A stretch of 64,000 bases of DNA from Virgibacillus dokdonensis (GCF_900166595.1 NZ_LT745763.1:3702888-3766887); one strand, 5' to 3'. Numbered from the stretch's first letter, positions 16,827-28,007 are shown. Numbers and translations are program-made. Notes: generated by a model from the sequence alone, not told the origin.

Positions 16827-17693
16827 TTAAATATTATTATTTACAATGACCATCCGATCTTTTCCATTGATGTCTTGTAACACTTGTGGATAACTGTCAG
16901 GATAAACATACTTGATTAAATCAGATACAGCTTCACCTTGTTGATAGCCTATTTCAAAAGCAACCAAATAAGGTCTCTCGGACAATTGCGCCATTTGATA
17001 AACAATTTTTTTGTAAGCAGCTAATCCATTTTGTTCTGCAAACAAAGCTAAATGAGGATCAAAGTTTTTCACTGTATCTGCCATAAAAGAAATATCCTCC
17101 CTCGCAATATAAGGAGGATTACAAACCAATACATCCATAGAAATATTTTGTTCTAGTACTGGTGCTAAAAAATCGCCAGCAGTAAATACAACAGCAGCTT
17201 GATGTCGGCTCGCATTTTCCTTCGCTACTTTTAGAGCTTGTTCCGAGACATCTGTTGCGTAAACCATCGCCTTAGGCAACTCTAAAGCGAGTGTAATGGC
17301 AATTATGCCACTTCCTGTACCCACATCAACAATAGTCGGGCACTTATCCACAAAATGATGGTTTACATGTTGAATAACCTGCTGCACGAGTTCCTCTGTT
17401 TCTGGCCTCGGAATAAGTACATCTTCGTTTACCTTAAATTCCCGTCCATAAAACGAAGTGCACCCCATCAAATGCTGTACTGGTATACCCGTTGAAGCAT
17501 GTTGCTTAATGGCTGCCATATACGGTGTAAGCACTTCTTCTGGAACAAGTTGTTGCATATTCATGTAAAATTTAATAGCGGTCACTTGTAAAAAATGTTG
17601 TAGCAAAATAACGGCAACATTTTTTTCTCGACCGTGTTCCTCTAAAAAAAGGGAAGCCCATTGAAGGACTTCGTATTGTTTCTTCACTTCCAT
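16827..17693 (-). CDS. prmC: Peptide chain release factor N5-glutamine methyltransferase
   Basis: 288 residues from the ATG at 17693, one base after the prfA stop; its GGTGA site lies inside the last prfA codons, so the two are translationally coupled. It methylates the Gln of the release-factor GGQ motif. The SAM motif VDVGTGSGIIAITLALELP and the catalytic NPPY (VCNPPYIARED) are intact, with an N-terminal PrmC helical domain (1-95). Confidence 0.94.
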   Translation of the reverse strand: MEVKKQYEVLQWASLFLEEHGREKNVAVILLQHFLQVTAIKFYMNMQQLVPEEVLTPYMAAIKQHASTGIPVQHLMGCTSFYGREFKVNEDVLIPRPETEELVQQVIQHVNHHFVDKCPTIVDVGTGSGIIAITLALELPKAMVYATDVSEQALKVAKENASRHQAAVVFTAGDFLAPVLEQNISMDVLVCNPPYIAREDISFMADTVKNFDPHLALFAEQNGLAAYKKIVYQMAQLSERPYLVAFEIGYQQGEAVSDLIKYVYPDSYPQVLQDINGKDRMVIVNNNI

Positions 17694-17694
17694 A

Positions 17695-18765
17695 TTATTC
17701 ACCAATTTGTTCCAATTTCTTCGTTTGCTCTTCCATAATTAACGCTTCAATAATTTCATCTAATTTACCTTCTAGAATTTGATCTAGTTTCTGAATAGTT
17801 AAACCAATCCGATGATCGGTTACACGATTTTGCGGAAAGTTATAGGTGCGAATACGCTCTGATCGATCTCCAGTTCCTACTGCAGATTTACGATTTTCAT
17901 CGTATTCAGCTTGAGCTTCTTGTTGATACATATCATATATTCTAGCTCGCAGCACCTTCATTGCTTTTTCTTTATTTTTAATTTGCGATTTCTCATCTTG
18001 AATTGAAACCACGATGCCTGTTGGAACATGCGTTAAACGAACAGCTGACATTGTTGTGTTAACACTTTGACCACCCGGCCCACTAGAGGCAAAGGTATCC
18101 ACACGTATATCCTTTTCATGAATATCCACTTCCACTTCTTCAGCCTCGGGCAGGACAGCTACGGTCGCCGTTGATGTATGAATTCTTCCGCCTGATTCCG
18201 TCTCAGGAACACGCTGAACACGATGGGCGCCGTTTTCATATTTCAAACGAGAGTAAGCACCTTTACCGTTAATCATAAAGATAATTTCTTTGTATCCACC
18301 TACACCAGTTGTATGAGCTTCCATGACTTCTAGTTTCCACCCATAAGTCTCGGCGTAACGGGAATACATCCGATATAAGTCTCCTGCAAATAATGCCGCT
18401 TCGTCTCCACCGGCAGCTCCGCGTATTTCCATAAATACGTTTTTATCGTCATTTGGATCTTTCGGCAATAGTAAAACTTTTAACTTCTCTTCCAATTGTT
18501 GTTTATTTTCTGTAAGCTCGTTAATTTCAAGTTTTACCATTTCTTCCATTTCTTCATCTAGCTCGTCTTCTTGCATTTCTTTTGCGTCTTTTAACTGCTG
18601 TACGACATCTTTATATTCTCGATAAACTTGAACAACATCTTCTAAGCTTGATTGTTCTTTGGAATATTCTCGAAGCTTTGTCGCATCGCTAATTACTTCC
18701 GGATCACTTAGCAATTCATTTAATTTATTGTAACGATCTTCTAAAGATTGTAAACGATCTAACAT
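17695..18765 (-). CDS. prfA: Peptide chain release factor 1
   Basis: 356 residues from the ATG at 18765; GAGGTGG lies 8 bases upstream and overlaps a GTG three codons earlier. RF1 ends translation at UAA and UAG. The catalytic GGQ is in [11 protein letters not shown], and the codon-recognition loop lies before it. Directly overlapped by the GGQ methyltransferase gene prmC. Confidence 0.96.
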   Translation of the reverse strand: MLDRLQSLEDRYNKLNELLSDPEVISDATKLREYSKEQSSLEDVVQVYREYKDVVQQLKDAKEMQEDELDEEMEEMVKLEINELTENKQQLEEKLKVLLLPKDPNDDKNVFMEIRGAAGGDEAALFAGDLYRMYSRYAETYGWKLEVMEAHTTGVGGYKEIIFMINGKGAYSRLKYENGAHRVQRVPETESGGRIHTSTATVAVLPEAEEVEVDIHEKDIRVDTFASSGPGGQSVNTTMSAVRLTHVPTGIVVSIQDEKSQIKNKEKAMKVLRARIYDMYQQEAQAEYDENRKSAVGTGDRSERIRTYNFPQNRVTDHRIGLTIQKLDQILEGKLDEIIEALIMEEQTKKLEQIGE

Positions 18766-18921
18766 CACGGCCACCTCTTTCTAATTAACAGTATAATTAT
18801 AGTATACTCCTGTTATTAGGTCAAAATCGGTGTGGATTAAAGACAAGAACTTCTTTAAAACACCTCTAAGTTCGTGTTCAGGTTGTGCTAGTCTTATTTT
18901 ATACGAGATAAGAAAATCGGC

Positions 18922-19545
18922 TTATTTGGACATTTTTGTTAAACATATGTTGGTTGTTGCTTTATTCGGTTTATTTGGTACTTCATGGTGATGGCGGCAT
19001 CTTGGCTCATAAGATTCAGAAGCTCCAACTAATATAATTGGATCATCATAAGAAGCTGGTTGCCCGTTGATTAAACGTTGTGTTCTACTTGCTGGAGAAC
19101 CACAAATGGGACAAATAGCATTCAACTTCGTGACGGACTCGCTTAACGCCATTAATTGCGGCATAGAACCAAATGGCTCCCCACGAAAATCTGTGTCTAA
19201 ACCAGCAACCACAACCCGTATACCAGCATCCGCTAATTGTTCTACAATAGTGACAATGGAAGCATCAAAAAATTGCGCTTCATCTATACCAACAATATCC
19301 ACATTTTCATTTATATGTTCAAGCAAATCTGCTACATCTTTAATTGGTCGAGCGATTATCGACGTTCCATTGTGAGATACGACTGCTTCTTTTTCATAAC
19401 GGTCATCTAGAGATGGCTTAAATACCCTTACAGTTAAATTAGCGTATGTAGCACGTCGGACTCGGCGAATCAATTCCTCTGATTTACCTGAAAACATGCT
19501 CCCACAAATCAATTCTACCCAGCCACTTTGTTTCATTACATACAT
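18922..19545 (-). CDS. tdk: Thymidine kinase
   Basis: 207 residues from the ATG at 19545 ([13 protein letters not shown]), 8 bases after GGGGGA; the open frame extends 8 codons further. Type II TK: P-loop [17 protein letters not shown] lid motif, zinc-finger [13 protein letters not shown] and the lasso loop [19 protein letters not shown]. The last zinc-ligand position reads CRHHH where many Bacillus enzymes read CRHCH. It phosphorylates thymidine to dTMP for salvage. Neighbours prfA and rpmE match B. subtilis. Confidence 0.94.
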   Translation of the reverse strand: MYVMKQSGWVELICGSMFSGKSEELIRRVRRATYANLTVRVFKPSLDDRYEKEAVVSHNGTSIIARPIKDVADLLEHINENVDIVGIDEAQFFDASIVTIVEQLADAGIRVVVAGLDTDFRGEPFGSMPQLMALSESVTKLNAICPICGSPASRTQRLINGQPASYDDPIILVGASESYEPRCRHHHEVPNKPNKATTNICLTKMSK

Positions 19546-19669
19546 ACGTCTTGTCCCCCACTTTTCCATTTTCGTTTATTTCCATTTTGCTTATCTGTTC
19601 GTTTTTCTATACATGCTTCACTTTCTATGAACATACAACGAATTTGAAGTTCATTTACAAATTTCCATG

Positions 19670-19733
19670 GTGAAAACTGTAGTTTTTCCTTATACGACAA
19701 TCCTTATAATTTTATATTTCTATAGTATAAAGT
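19670..19733 (+). repeat. CA-family repeat, 3' half only
   Basis: AACTGTAGTTTTTCCTTATA followed by TTATATTTCTATAGTATAA. The hairpin half is missing. It abuts the A-tract of the rpmE terminator. Confidence 0.7.
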
Positions 19734-19770
19734 AAAAAAACAGGCAAAGTTGGAGATTTTGCCTGTTTTA
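19734..19770 (-). terminator. Intrinsic terminator of rpmE2
   Basis: Seven A, CAGGCAAA, 8-base loop, TTTGCCTG, TTTTAT: a 10-bp stem with T-tracts on both strands, 50 bases after the rpmE2 stop. Confidence 0.85.
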
Positions 19771-19822
19771 TACACTATTGTAAATAGATGATTCGTGTTC
19801 GGAACTTCATGGGTTCCAACAA

Positions 19823-20068
19823 TTACTTCATATTATATTTTTTCTTGAAGCGATCCACTCGACCACCGACTTTATCAGCCTTTTGCTTACCAGTGTAAAA
19901 TGGATGTGATTCTGAGCTGATCTCCACACGAATTAATGGGTACGTATTCCCATCTTCCCACTCAATTGTTTCATTGGATGATTTGGTAGATCCACTTAAA
20001 AATTTAAAGTCGGAACTCGTATCAAGAAAAACTACTTTTTGGTACTCTGGATGAATATCCTTTTTCAT
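19823..20068 (-). CDS. rpmE2: Ribosomal protein bL31, type B (zinc-free form)
   Basis: 81 residues from the ATG at 20068 (AAGGAGTGG site); the open frame runs 41 codons upstream through its own leader. The sequence [20 protein letters not shown] lacks the CxxC zinc ribbon of type A L31, and [20 protein letters not shown] is the family core. In B. subtilis the gene at this locus is the zinc-containing type A, and type B is Zur-controlled elsewhere; staphylococci carry type B here, as in this window. Confidence 0.93.
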   Translation of the reverse strand: MKKDIHPEYQKVVFLDTSSDFKFLSGSTKSSNETIEWEDGNTYPLIRVEISSESHPFYTGKQKADKVGGRVDRFKKKYNMK

Positions 20069-20191
20069 GTTTTCCACTCCTTTTTGCCCTGAATCCTTTG
20101 GAGACAGAGTTATTGTAAGAGCCCTCATAGGTAAAATACCTGATCTAAACTCACATAAAAAGATTATAACAGGATGATTTCTATAATGCAA
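20069..20191 (-). promoter_or_regulatory. rpmE2 promoter and leader, candidate L31 autoregulatory leader
   Basis: On the minus strand TTGCAT (20191-20186), 17 bp, TATAAT (20168-20163) preceded by TG one base before: a near-consensus extended promoter. The transcript then has a roughly 90-base leader with short pairable segments (CAGGTA/TACCTA) and ends in AAGGAGTGG. L31 leaders that bind the protein are known in Firmicutes; membership here is inferred. Confidence 0.6.
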
Positions 20192-20214
20192 TAGTAGGCT
20201 TTACCTACTCGGGA

Positions 20215-20375
20215 TTAGAAAATCTTGGCTTAGCGTCATGTGTCTATAGGGAAAGCTGTAGTTTTCTTGATATGAAAAGACGTATTAGTAAATGCTGCTG
20301 CCCTCCCAATGCAAGCAATGACTGTTTCTTATAAAGAATAAATCTAATTTTATACTTGGCTATAGTGTGAAAAGC
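20215..20375 (+). repeat. CA-family repeat, degenerate and interrupted
   Basis: AATCTTGGCTTAGCG and GCTGTAGTTTTCTT are separated by about 55 bases from TTTTATACTTGGCTATAGTG. The internal spacer looks unrelated, suggesting a second insertion. Confidence 0.55.
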
Positions 20376-20397
20376 GTGAACAGGTTTAGAATATACT

Positions 20398-21681
20398 TTA
20401 AGAACGTTTCATGCCACGTCGCTTCATCTCTTCATCCATCATTTGGAAAAATTCTTCATTATTTTTTGAAGCTCTTAATCTACGTAAGAAGCGTTCCAGA
20501 AAATCATTAGAATCTTGCATTGTTTTACGAATAGCCCACATTTTATCCAAGTGCGATTTATTAACAAGTAATTCTTCTTTTCTAGTTCCAGACCGTAAAA
20601 TGTCAATAGCAGGAAATATACGACGCTGAGCCAGATTACGATCTAAGTGTAATTCCATATTACCGGTTCCTTTAAATTCCTCATAAATCACATCATCCAT
20701 GCGTGAGCCTGTATCGATCAATGCTGTCGCTAATACTGTGAAGCTTCCACCCTCTTCGATATTTCGAGCAGCTCCAAAAAATCGTTTTGGACGATGAAAC
20801 GCAGCAGGATCAATACCACCTGATAACGTACGTCCACTAGGCGGAATAACGAGGTTATACGCGCGCGCCAAACGAGTAATACTGTCCATTAAAACGATAA
20901 CATCTCGCTTATGTTCCACTAAACGCATTGCCCGTTCTAATACAAGCTCCGATACTTTTATATGACTCTCCGGAACTTCATCAAATGTCGAACTGACAAC
21001 ATCCACATCAGGATGTACAGAGCGCTCAATGTCTGTTACTTCTTCAGGGCGCTCATCTACTAAAAGAATAATTAATTTTGCATCTGGATGATTTTCAGAA
21101 ATGCTGTTAGCAATCTCTTTTAATAAAGTTGTCTTCCCAGCTTTAGGTGGAGCAACAATTAGTCCACGCTGTCCATAACCGACAGGTGTCATTAAATCAA
21201 TAATACGTGTTGATATTTCATTTGATTTCGTTTCTAGCTTCATTAAGCGATCTGGGTATAATGCAGTTAGCGCTGGGAAATGCACACGTTCTTTCGCTGT
21301 TTCTGGGTCATCTCCATTGACAGCATCTACATGTAATAGACCATAATATCTTTCGTTTTCTTTAGGAGGTCGAACCTTTCCAGATACTTTATCACCATTA
21401 CGTAAATCAAAGCGTCTAATTTGCGAAGCTGAAATATAAATATCTTCAGCGCTTGGTGAATAGTTAATCGGTCTTAAAAAACCAAATCCCTCGGAAGGAA
21501 TAATTTCTAATATCCCATCCATAAAGAGGTAGCCATCTTTTTCCGCTTGTGCTTTTAAAATTGCAAAAATTAGTTCTTTTTTCGTTAACTTTGCATAATA
21601 AGAGATTTTATACTCTCTTGCTAATTGGTAAATCTCTTTTAATGTTAACGTCTCCAAACGGGAGATAGTTAGTCCTGCCAT
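20398..21681 (-). CDS. rho: Transcription termination factor Rho
   Basis: 427 residues: Rho_N helical domain (1-45), cold-shock-like RNA-binding domain (about 50-120, with [19 protein letters not shown]) and a RecA-type ATPase with Walker [15 protein letters not shown] and Walker [18 protein letters not shown] hexameric helicase that ends transcription of untranslated RNA. AAGGTGA site before the ATG. Confidence 0.97.
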   Translation of the reverse strand: MAGLTISRLETLTLKEIYQLAREYKISYYAKLTKKELIFAILKAQAEKDGYLFMDGILEIIPSEGFGFLRPINYSPSAEDIYISASQIRRFDLRNGDKVSGKVRPPKENERYYGLLHVDAVNGDDPETAKERVHFPALTALYPDRLMKLETKSNEISTRIIDLMTPVGYGQRGLIVAPPKAGKTTLLKEIANSISENHPDAKLIILLVDERPEEVTDIERSVHPDVDVVSSTFDEVPESHIKVSELVLERAMRLVEHKRDVIVLMDSITRLARAYNLVIPPSGRTLSGGIDPAAFHRPKRFFGAARNIEEGGSFTVLATALIDTGSRMDDVIYEEFKGTGNMELHLDRNLAQRRIFPAIDILRSGTRKEELLVNKSHLDKMWAIRKTMQDSNDFLERFLRRLRASKNNEEFFQMMDEEMKRRGMKRS

Positions 21682-21714
21682 AAAATCACCTTACCTATAA
21701 AAATTTTACTTTCT

Positions 21715-21876
21715 CTGTTGAAAAACTTGGCTATTCGCTATGTCTTGATAGCAAAAACGCCGTCCACTTTCTTTATCGTATAAATAAAAAACTTGGCTTG
21801 TTGACACATCTTTTAAGCGGAAAAAGATGCTGTTTTTACTATAAACCAAAAAAATCTTATACTTTCCTATAGAAAA
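21715..21876 (+). repeat. Two CA-family half-copies in tandem
   Basis: The first unit GAAAAACTTGGCTATTC has its hairpin rewritten as GCTAT (21737-21741)/ATAGC (21748-21752). A second AAAAAACTTGGCTTGTTG unit follows and ends TTATACTTTCCTATAG. Confidence 0.75.
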
Positions 21877-23014
21877 AAAGATATATATGGTTTTACTAGT
21901 ACATCTACTACATTATACGAGGATCATGCCCAAACAGACGAAGTGAGATGGTATTTTCTCTTTTAAAACCTGTTCATCTGGAATTACATATAGAAGTAAA
22001 CTTCAGCCAATTTTTTCTTCATTTCTAGTATCAAAAGTTTTTTTAGTTTGAATTGCTGCAAGAGTCATTTCTACTTAGTTGTAAAGCAATCGTTTTACAT
22101 CGTCTTTTCCTTCGAATAAAAGCTGCTGTATGGCTACTACTTTCAAAAATTGGAAAAACCAAGCTGGACAAGTCTATATGGGGAAATACCCATACTCAAA
22201 TATCCTTCTCATCAGCAGCCTGTCCGTTCTACCAATCGGCTACTACCAAACCGTAGTTTTTCTTATACTTTTCTATAGTGTAAAAGACAACCGCATTAAT
22301 TGGAAAATTTAGTTTATGCACATAAACTCGTAGAAATGTATTTTAATTGAGATGGCCTTTTTCCCTTTCCTTATTCAACTTTATACTTCATGTAGAATGT
22401 AGCCTATACCAACTACCAAATGTATTCCATGATACTTCAGTAATATAGCATGAGAAAAACATGACTTCACACCAAGGATTTAAGTCGATAATTACCGTTC
22501 TTCTTATACTTTAAACCGCTAGAAATTTTGATACTTTCCTAATAGTACAAGAAATTGAATAGAATTTTTCACTTCTTTATTGGAAAGCCTGTCTTCGAAG
22601 AAATGAAGATATTTTGTAGGGAAGCTAGATTCGAAGTTCAACATAATACATAAATTATAAACATATACCATCTTACTCTTTTAACATGCAAAATTCAACC
22701 GTATAACGCTATTTAATTACACAAATTATACTAGGTTCATTTTAGCATATGCGAATGAATCTTGAAATAAAACAGAATTGATAAAATGCAAGACAATTCA
22801 ACGAGGGGTATTCCTATGGTTGGCATGAAAATATGAACTACATGGAAATCTTAAGAAAAAATTATCCTTTTCCCACCTGTTATCTACGCTCATCTTATAA
22901 AATCTTTCATCATACTTAGGCTAAATCTAATCTTCTACGGAAACTTGTGCTTTTCTTATACGATTATTGCCAACTATTTATGGTTAGAATAAACTTGAAA
23001 ATTCCCCATAGTGT
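21877..23014. other. Long gene-free gap between rho and glpX with decayed repeats
   Basis: About 1.1 kb without a credible gene; frames at 22053-22312 lack ribosome sites and overlap each other. Further partial CA copies lie at 22243-22280, 22475-22552 and 22925-23014, all in plus orientation. In B. subtilis rho and glpX are close neighbours, so this space was gained or a gene was lost. Confidence 0.6.
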
Positions 23015-23020
23015 AGAGAA

Positions 23021-23051
23021 AAGGAAGCTGGTGTGCGTAGCTTCCTTGTTA
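23021..23051 (-). terminator. Hairpin terminator downstream of glpX (distal)
   Basis: AAGGAAGCT, 9-base loop, AGCTTCCTT; followed on the minus strand by TTCTC-type T-rich sequence and then a CA repeat. Confidence 0.65.
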
Positions 23052-23070
23052 CATAAAAGTGAAAAGATAA

Positions 23071-23137
23071 GGAGCGAGTCACCTTGTTTACAGTTTTCCT
23101 TAGGTTCGATCTCAAAATAGAAAGCGGCTCGCTCCAT
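23071..23137 (-). terminator. Second hairpin downstream of glpX
   Basis: GGAGCGAG (23071-23078) pairs with CTCGCTCC (about 23128-23135) across a 50-base loop; T-rich sequence follows on both sides. The large loop makes it a less certain terminator. Confidence 0.4.
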
Positions 23138-23212
23138 GCAACCTTTTTAATAAAATATAAGAAATGTGCTCTATCTTTTATTTATTCCCCGTTATGAAGT
23201 GAACTATACCTA

Positions 23213-24178
23213 TTATTTTATAACGAGATCTGGTTTTTTCTTCAAGCTATGTGTACCATCAATAAAGCGAACGGTTCCACTTTTTGCTCGCATAACTACT
23301 GTTTCAGTAGTAGCATTCGTTCCTTTAAATTGAACGCCTTTTAATAATTCTCCGTCTGTAACTCCAGTAGCAGCAAAAATGGCGTCATCCCCGCTGCAAA
23401 AATCATCCATATGCAATACTTTATTAATATCCATAATACCCATTTTCGAGCAACGATCGGATTCTTCTTTATTTGCAGGAACCAATTTACCTTGTATTTC
23501 TCCCCCCAAGCATTTAAGGGCAGCAGCTGCAATAACACCTTCTGGAGCTCCACCAATTCCTAGTAACATATCCACTCCAGTTTCATCAAAAGCTGTATTG
23601 ATAGCTCCTGCAACATCACCATTTGAAATTAGCTTAATGCGAGCGCCAGCCTCGCGGATTTCCTCAATTAATTTATGGTGACGTGGCCGATCCAAAACAG
23701 TTACTACTACATCTTCTACCGCTTTATTTTTTGCTTTAGCAACGGCTTGTATATTATCAAATGTAGAAGCATTAATATCAATTGTACCAACTGCTTCAGG
23801 GCCTACTGCGATTTTATCCATATACATATCTGGTGCATGTAATAATGTTCCTTTATCTGCTATTGCAATTACAGAAAGTGCATTCCAAGAGCCGTTTGCC
23901 ACGATACTCGTTCCTTCTAGAGGATCAACAGCAACATCAACCCCTGGTCCATTACCTGTACCGAGCTTTTCTCCAATATATAGCATAGGTGCTTCGTCCA
24001 TCTCTCCTTCGCCAATGACGACCGTACCTTGCATTGGAATTGTATCAAAAACAGCACGCATAGCGGTTGTCGCTGCATCATCTGCTTCTTCTTTCTTACC
24101 TCTTCCCATCCAACGTGCTGATTTTAAAGCTGCGGCTTCCGTGACTCTTACTAATTCCATTGATAAGCTTCTTTCCAA
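23213..24178 (-). CDS. glpX: Fructose-1,6-bisphosphatase, class II (GlpX)
   Basis: 322 residues from a TTG at 24178, giving the usual GlpX N-terminus (L/M)[16 protein letters not shown], with GGGAGAGG 6 bases upstream; the longer frame to 24283 has no site. Metal and substrate motifs [15 protein letters not shown] and [10 protein letters not shown] are intact, as is the C-terminal [18 protein letters not shown]. It hydrolyses fructose-1,6-bisphosphate in gluconeogenesis. Near fbaA and fsa, so part of a sugar-phosphate cluster. Confidence 0.95.
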   Translation of the reverse strand: MERSLSMELVRVTEAAALKSARWMGRGKKEEADDAATTAMRAVFDTIPMQGTVVIGEGEMDEAPMLYIGEKLGTGNGPGVDVAVDPLEGTSIVANGSWNALSVIAIADKGTLLHAPDMYMDKIAVGPEAVGTIDINASTFDNIQAVAKAKNKAVEDVVVTVLDRPRHHKLIEEIREAGARIKLISNGDVAGAINTAFDETGVDMLLGIGGAPEGVIAAAALKCLGGEIQGKLVPANKEESDRCSKMGIMDINKVLHMDDFCSGDDAIFAATGVTDGELLKGVQFKGTNATTETVVMRAKSGTVRFIDGTHSLKKKPDLVIK

Positions 24179-24347
24179 AGTTAACCTCTCCCTTTTGTAA
24201 ACTGTCCTCATCCCAAGAAGAAGTTTGACAAAAAGTATTCTCTCTTTAACAAGCTGATTTCTTCTTAAACCATCTTTACACAACTAGTATACGACATATG
24301 ATTTATAGATGAAACAATCCAACTGCAATTTATAACTTATCTATCCC

Positions 24348-24431
24348 ATTAGAAAAAATTGATTATTCAAATAAAAAGCTGTCGCTTTGCTTCTATCATA
24401 GACCTAAAATTGTATGCTTTTCTATTGTGCC
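24348..24431 (+). repeat. CA-family repeat, degenerate
   Basis: TTAGAAAAAATTGATTATTC ... GCTGTCGCTTTGCTTCTATC, then TATGCTTTTCTATTGTG. It lies directly before the murA stop codon. Confidence 0.6.
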
Positions 24432-24440
24432 AAAAAGTCG

Positions 24441-25727
24441 TTACGAATTTTGTAATTCTTCAACTTCTTCCTGCGTCATCGTATCGCGCCAAATTTTTGC
24501 ACCTAAATTCGTTAGCTTCTCTGTAATCTTTTCGTACCCTCGATCGATATGATCCAATCCCGTTATTTCAGTAATTCCCTCAGCCATTAAGCCGGCAATA
24601 ATTAATGCTGCTCCAGCACGAAGGTCCGTAGCATTCACTTTAGCTCCTTGTAATTGCACAGGGCCTGACACAATAGCAGATCCGCCTTCTACTTTAATGG
24701 AAGCATTCATTCTGCGTAACTCGTCAATATGCTTCAATCTTGCCGTATAAATTGTGTCTGTAACAACTCCAGTACTTTCTGCTTTTGTTAGCAGCGTTGT
24801 AAACGGTTGCTGTAGATCTGTAGGGAAACCAGGATATACGAGTGTTTTTATATCTACACTTTTAAAAGGTTGTTTCGGCGCAATAAATAGTTGCTCATTA
24901 TTTTCCTCGATGGGAACGCCCATTTCTCGCATCTTTGCTAATAGTGATTCCAAATGTGGAGGAATGACATTATCAATCGTTACTTCTTTTCCCATAGCAG
25001 CGGCTGCTATAGCAAATGTTCCTGCTTCAATTCGGTCCGGAATGATCGTATGACGGCAGCCGTTTAGGTAAGGAACGCCTTCTATGCGAATCACATCCGT
25101 ACCAACGCCTTTAATCTTTGCCCCCATATTTGTAAGCAAAGTGGCTACATCAATAATCTCAGGCTCTTTAGCTGCATTCTCTATAATTGTCTTTCCTTTT
25201 GCTTTTACAGCAGCAAGCATAATATTGATCGTTGCCCCAACGCTAACAACATCTAGGTATATACGTGCACCAGTCAATTCCTTCGCACGCAAATAGATTG
25301 CTCCCTGTTCATTTGTAACTTCTGCTCCAAGTGCTTCAAAGCCTTTAATATGCTGGTCAATAGGTCTAGGGCCTAAAAAACAGCCACCAGGTAACCCTAT
25401 AACCGCTTTTTTAAATTTCCCAAGCATTGCACCCATAAAATAATATGATGCTCTTAGTTTTTTTACTTTTCCATTTGGTAGCGGCATCGCTATCATCTTA
25501 GCAGGATCAATGTGCACGGTTTGTCCATCCCAGGAAACCGAACCTCCAATTTCCTCTAGTAAATCCCCTAATGTGTACACATCAGATATTTGCGGAAGTC
25601 CTTCTATCGTCACGTCAGAGTCAGCCAATATAGCAGCAGGTAATAATGCGACAGCACTATTTTTCGCTCCACTTATACGAACTTTGCCATTTAGAAAATG
25701 ACCACCTTCAACGAACATTTTTTGCAT
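24441..25727 (-). CDS. murAB: UDP-N-acetylglucosamine 1-carboxyvinyltransferase (MurA, murZ/murAB paralogue)
   Basis: 428 residues. First committed step of peptidoglycan synthesis: transfer of enolpyruvate from PEP to UDP-GlcNAc. The catalytic, fosfomycin-target Cys is in [15 protein letters not shown] near residue 117; the N-terminal [14 protein letters not shown] (Lys22, Asn23) binds substrate. GAGG lies 7 bases before the ATG. Position next to glpX and fsa identifies the second Bacillus paralogue (murAB/murZ). Confidence 0.93.
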   Translation of the reverse strand: MQKMFVEGGHFLNGKVRISGAKNSAVALLPAAILADSDVTIEGLPQISDVYTLGDLLEEIGGSVSWDGQTVHIDPAKMIAMPLPNGKVKKLRASYYFMGAMLGKFKKAVIGLPGGCFLGPRPIDQHIKGFEALGAEVTNEQGAIYLRAKELTGARIYLDVVSVGATINIMLAAVKAKGKTIIENAAKEPEIIDVATLLTNMGAKIKGVGTDVIRIEGVPYLNGCRHTIIPDRIEAGTFAIAAAAMGKEVTIDNVIPPHLESLLAKMREMGVPIEENNEQLFIAPKQPFKSVDIKTLVYPGFPTDLQQPFTTLLTKAESTGVVTDTIYTARLKHIDELRRMNASIKVEGGSAIVSGPVQLQGAKVNATDLRAGAALIIAGLMAEGITEITGLDHIDRGYEKITEKLTNLGAKIWRDTMTQEEVEELQNS

Positions 25728-25853
25728 GTAAAAACCTCACTTAAGCAAGGAACATGCGAGCGCATATCCATGCGCCCACATTTACTTGCAATCTTTATTG
25801 CAGTAAACACTGCCTTGTCTCTTAGGTTGTACAACATTTCCATTTATATGCAA

Positions 25854-26495
25854 CTAATTTTTTTTATTCCAATCAGCCAAAAACTTTTCAATTCCTTGAT
25901 CTGTTAATGGATGTGACACGAGTTGCTGAAGTACTTTAAATGGAATAGTGGCTATATGTGCACCCTTTTGTGCAGCATCTATAACATGTAAAGGATGGCG
26001 AATTGATGCAGCAATAATTTCAGTGTGAATGCTATGCTTCCTAAAAATATCAGCGATCGTTTCAATCAGGTCCATTCCGTTATGCCCAATATCATCGAGG
26101 CGACCAAGAAAAGGAGACACATAAGTTGCACCAGCACGAGCAGCAAGCAAAGCTTGATTTGCATTAAAAATAAGTGTAACGTTCGTCTTAATGTTTAAAT
26201 CACTGAATGCTTTCACTGCCTTTAAGCCTTCTAGTGTCATTGGAACCTTCACTGTAATATTAGGAGCTATAGCCGCAAGCTCTTTTCCCTCTCGTATCAT
26301 GCCCTCTGCATTTTCTGCAATTACTTCCGCACTAACCGAGCCAGACACTTCATTCGTTATCTCTTGCAGACGATCATGAAAAGATACACCTTCTTTTGCT
26401 ACAAGACTAGGGTTTGTGGTTACCCCATCTAGAACACCAAGTGCATTTGCTTCACGAATTTCATCAATATTAGCTGTATCAATAAAGAATTTCAT
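25854..26495 (-). CDS. ywjH: Transaldolase-like / fructose-6-phosphate aldolase family protein
   Basis: 213 residues, the short transaldolase subfamily (MipB/TalC). The Schiff-base lysine is in NITVKVPMT, with [17 protein letters not shown] at the N-terminus and [11 protein letters not shown] later. It acts in the non-oxidative pentose phosphate pathway. A GC-rich hairpin (GCGCAT-N4-ATGCGC near 25754-25769) lies between it and murA. Confidence 0.9.
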   Translation of the reverse strand: MKFFIDTANIDEIREANALGVLDGVTTNPSLVAKEGVSFHDRLQEITNEVSGSVSAEVIAENAEGMIREGKELAAIAPNITVKVPMTLEGLKAVKAFSDLNIKTNVTLIFNANQALLAARAGATYVSPFLGRLDDIGHNGMDLIETIADIFRKHSIHTEIIAASIRHPLHVIDAAQKGAHIATIPFKVLQQLVSHPLTDQGIEKFLADWNKKN

Positions 26496-26601
26496 AAATT
26501 CCTGCCCCCTTCACATATTGTATAAAAAACTTAGCTTGTTTTTAAAACAATCTATCTTCTATATTATAAAGCATGAGCTTGTAAAAGATAAGAAAATACG
26601 T

Positions 26602-27459
26602 TTATGCTTTTTGTGATGAACCAAATTCACGCATTTTACCAATAACAGTTTCTTTAATCGCATCTTTACCAGGTCCTAAGTATTTACGTGGATCATATAG
26701 ATCAGGGTTTTCGTTCAAAACTTCACGTACCTTATTCGCTTGAGCGATTTGATTTTCTGTATTTACATTAATTTTAGCAGTTCCAAGTGAAATAGCGCGT
26801 TGAATATCTTTTGTAGGAATACCTGTACCTCCGTGAAGTACTAAAGGTAGTTCTACTGTATCTAGAATTTCTTCCATTTCTTTGAAGCCAAGGTTAGGTT
26901 CCCCTTTATAAGGACCATGAACAGAACCAAGTGCAGGAGCTAAACAGTCAATACCTGTTGCATCAACTAATTTTTTACACTCTTTTGGATCTGCATAAAT
27001 AACTCCATCGGCAACTACATCGTCTTCTTGTCCACCGACAGTTCCTAGCTCAGCTTCTACAGACACACCGTGTAAGTGAGCTAATTCCACGACTTTTTTC
27101 GTAACAGCTATATTTTCTTCTAATGGATCATGAGACGCATCAATCATAACAGAAGTGAAACCAGCATGAATTGCTTCCGCACACTTTGCAAAGCTTGAAC
27201 CGTGATCTAAATGTATCGCAACAGGTACAGTTGTGCCATATGCTTCCATTAGTGATTTCACCATTGCAACAACAACATTAAAACCACCCATATATCTTGC
27301 AGCACCTTCAGAAACCCCGATAATGACAGGAGATTTTTCCTCTTCTGCAGCTTGCAAAATGGCTTGACCGTACTCTAGGTTATTTAAGTTAAATTGACCA
27401 ACTGCATAACCATTTTCTTTCCCTTTTTCTAACATTTCTTTCATTGATACTAATGGCAT
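26602..27459 (-). CDS. fbaA: Fructose-bisphosphate aldolase, class II
   Basis: 285 residues. Zn-dependent aldolase of glycolysis: [11 protein letters not shown] holds the zinc His and catalytic Asp; [13 protein letters not shown] and LHGGTGIP hold further metal and phosphate ligands. A TCTAGAGGAGGATATA site precedes the ATG. Between spo0F and the transaldolase, as in B. subtilis. Confidence 0.95.
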   Translation of the reverse strand: MPLVSMKEMLEKGKENGYAVGQFNLNNLEYGQAILQAAEEEKSPVIIGVSEGAARYMGGFNVVVAMVKSLMEAYGTTVPVAIHLDHGSSFAKCAEAIHAGFTSVMIDASHDPLEENIAVTKKVVELAHLHGVSVEAELGTVGGQEDDVVADGVIYADPKECKKLVDATGIDCLAPALGSVHGPYKGEPNLGFKEMEEILDTVELPLVLHGGTGIPTKDIQRAISLGTAKINVNTENQIAQANKVREVLNENPDLYDPRKYLGPGKDAIKETVIGKMREFGSSQKA

Positions 27460-27558
27460 GTATATCCTCCTCTAGATGAACATTACACCTATGTCAAAAT
27501 AAATTACACTAATAGAATACCAACAACTGCACAAAGTCGCAACAATACGCTTGTGAAA

Positions 27559-27918
27559 TTATTTCAAAATGGAGTGAACCAATTCGCAAACTTCCTTAAT
27601 ATTAAATGGTTTACTAAGAATGGTTACAATATTATTACAATCTTCTTTTTCTCGAACAACACCTTCTGTCATGCCAGTCATGACAATTACAGGGATTTGA
27701 TTGTTTGGTTTTTCCAACTGCTTTAATACTTCAAATGCATTGAATATCGGTAATTGATAATCCATCAACACTAAATGGTAAACGGAAGCATTCATCTTTT
27801 CTAGCCCCTCTTTTCCAGTGCTAGCAGTTTCTACATGATATCCTTCTTCCGTTAGTATATCCGTTAATAGCATACAGATACCTGGCTGATCATCAACAAC
27901 AAGGATTGTTTTTTTCAC
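27559..27918 (-). CDS. spo0F: Sporulation phosphorelay response regulator Spo0F (divergent)
   Basis: 119 residues, a single receiver domain. The acidic pocket VVDDQPGI (Asp9, Asp10), the phospho-acceptor Asp53 in LMDYQLP, Thr in VMTGMTE and Lys in LSKPFN are all present. It would take phosphate from Kin histidine kinases and pass it to Spo0B. Called Spo0F from the fbaA-spo0F-pyrG position and the single-domain form. Unusual: the highly conserved Pro-x-x-Asp-Gly after the phosphorylation site reads PIFNAF, and the loop after Thr is shorter than in B. subtilis (124 residues). Confidence 0.85.
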   Translation of the reverse strand: MKKTILVVDDQPGICMLLTDILTEEGYHVETASTGKEGLEKMNASVYHLVLMDYQLPIFNAFEVLKQLEKPNNQIPVIVMTGMTEGVVREKEDCNNIVTILSKPFNIKEVCELVHSILK

Positions 27919-28007
27919 TATTAACTTCCCCTTTCCAAATCATTTGCCCCCAACAATACTATTCTCTATTACATAACAGATATCCTGCTGCATTTGCTGT
28001 TTATCTT

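Noticed and set aside
22053..22312. Two overlapping short frames in the rho-glpX gap
   Set aside because: No ribosome site, no recognisable motif, partly over a CA tail.
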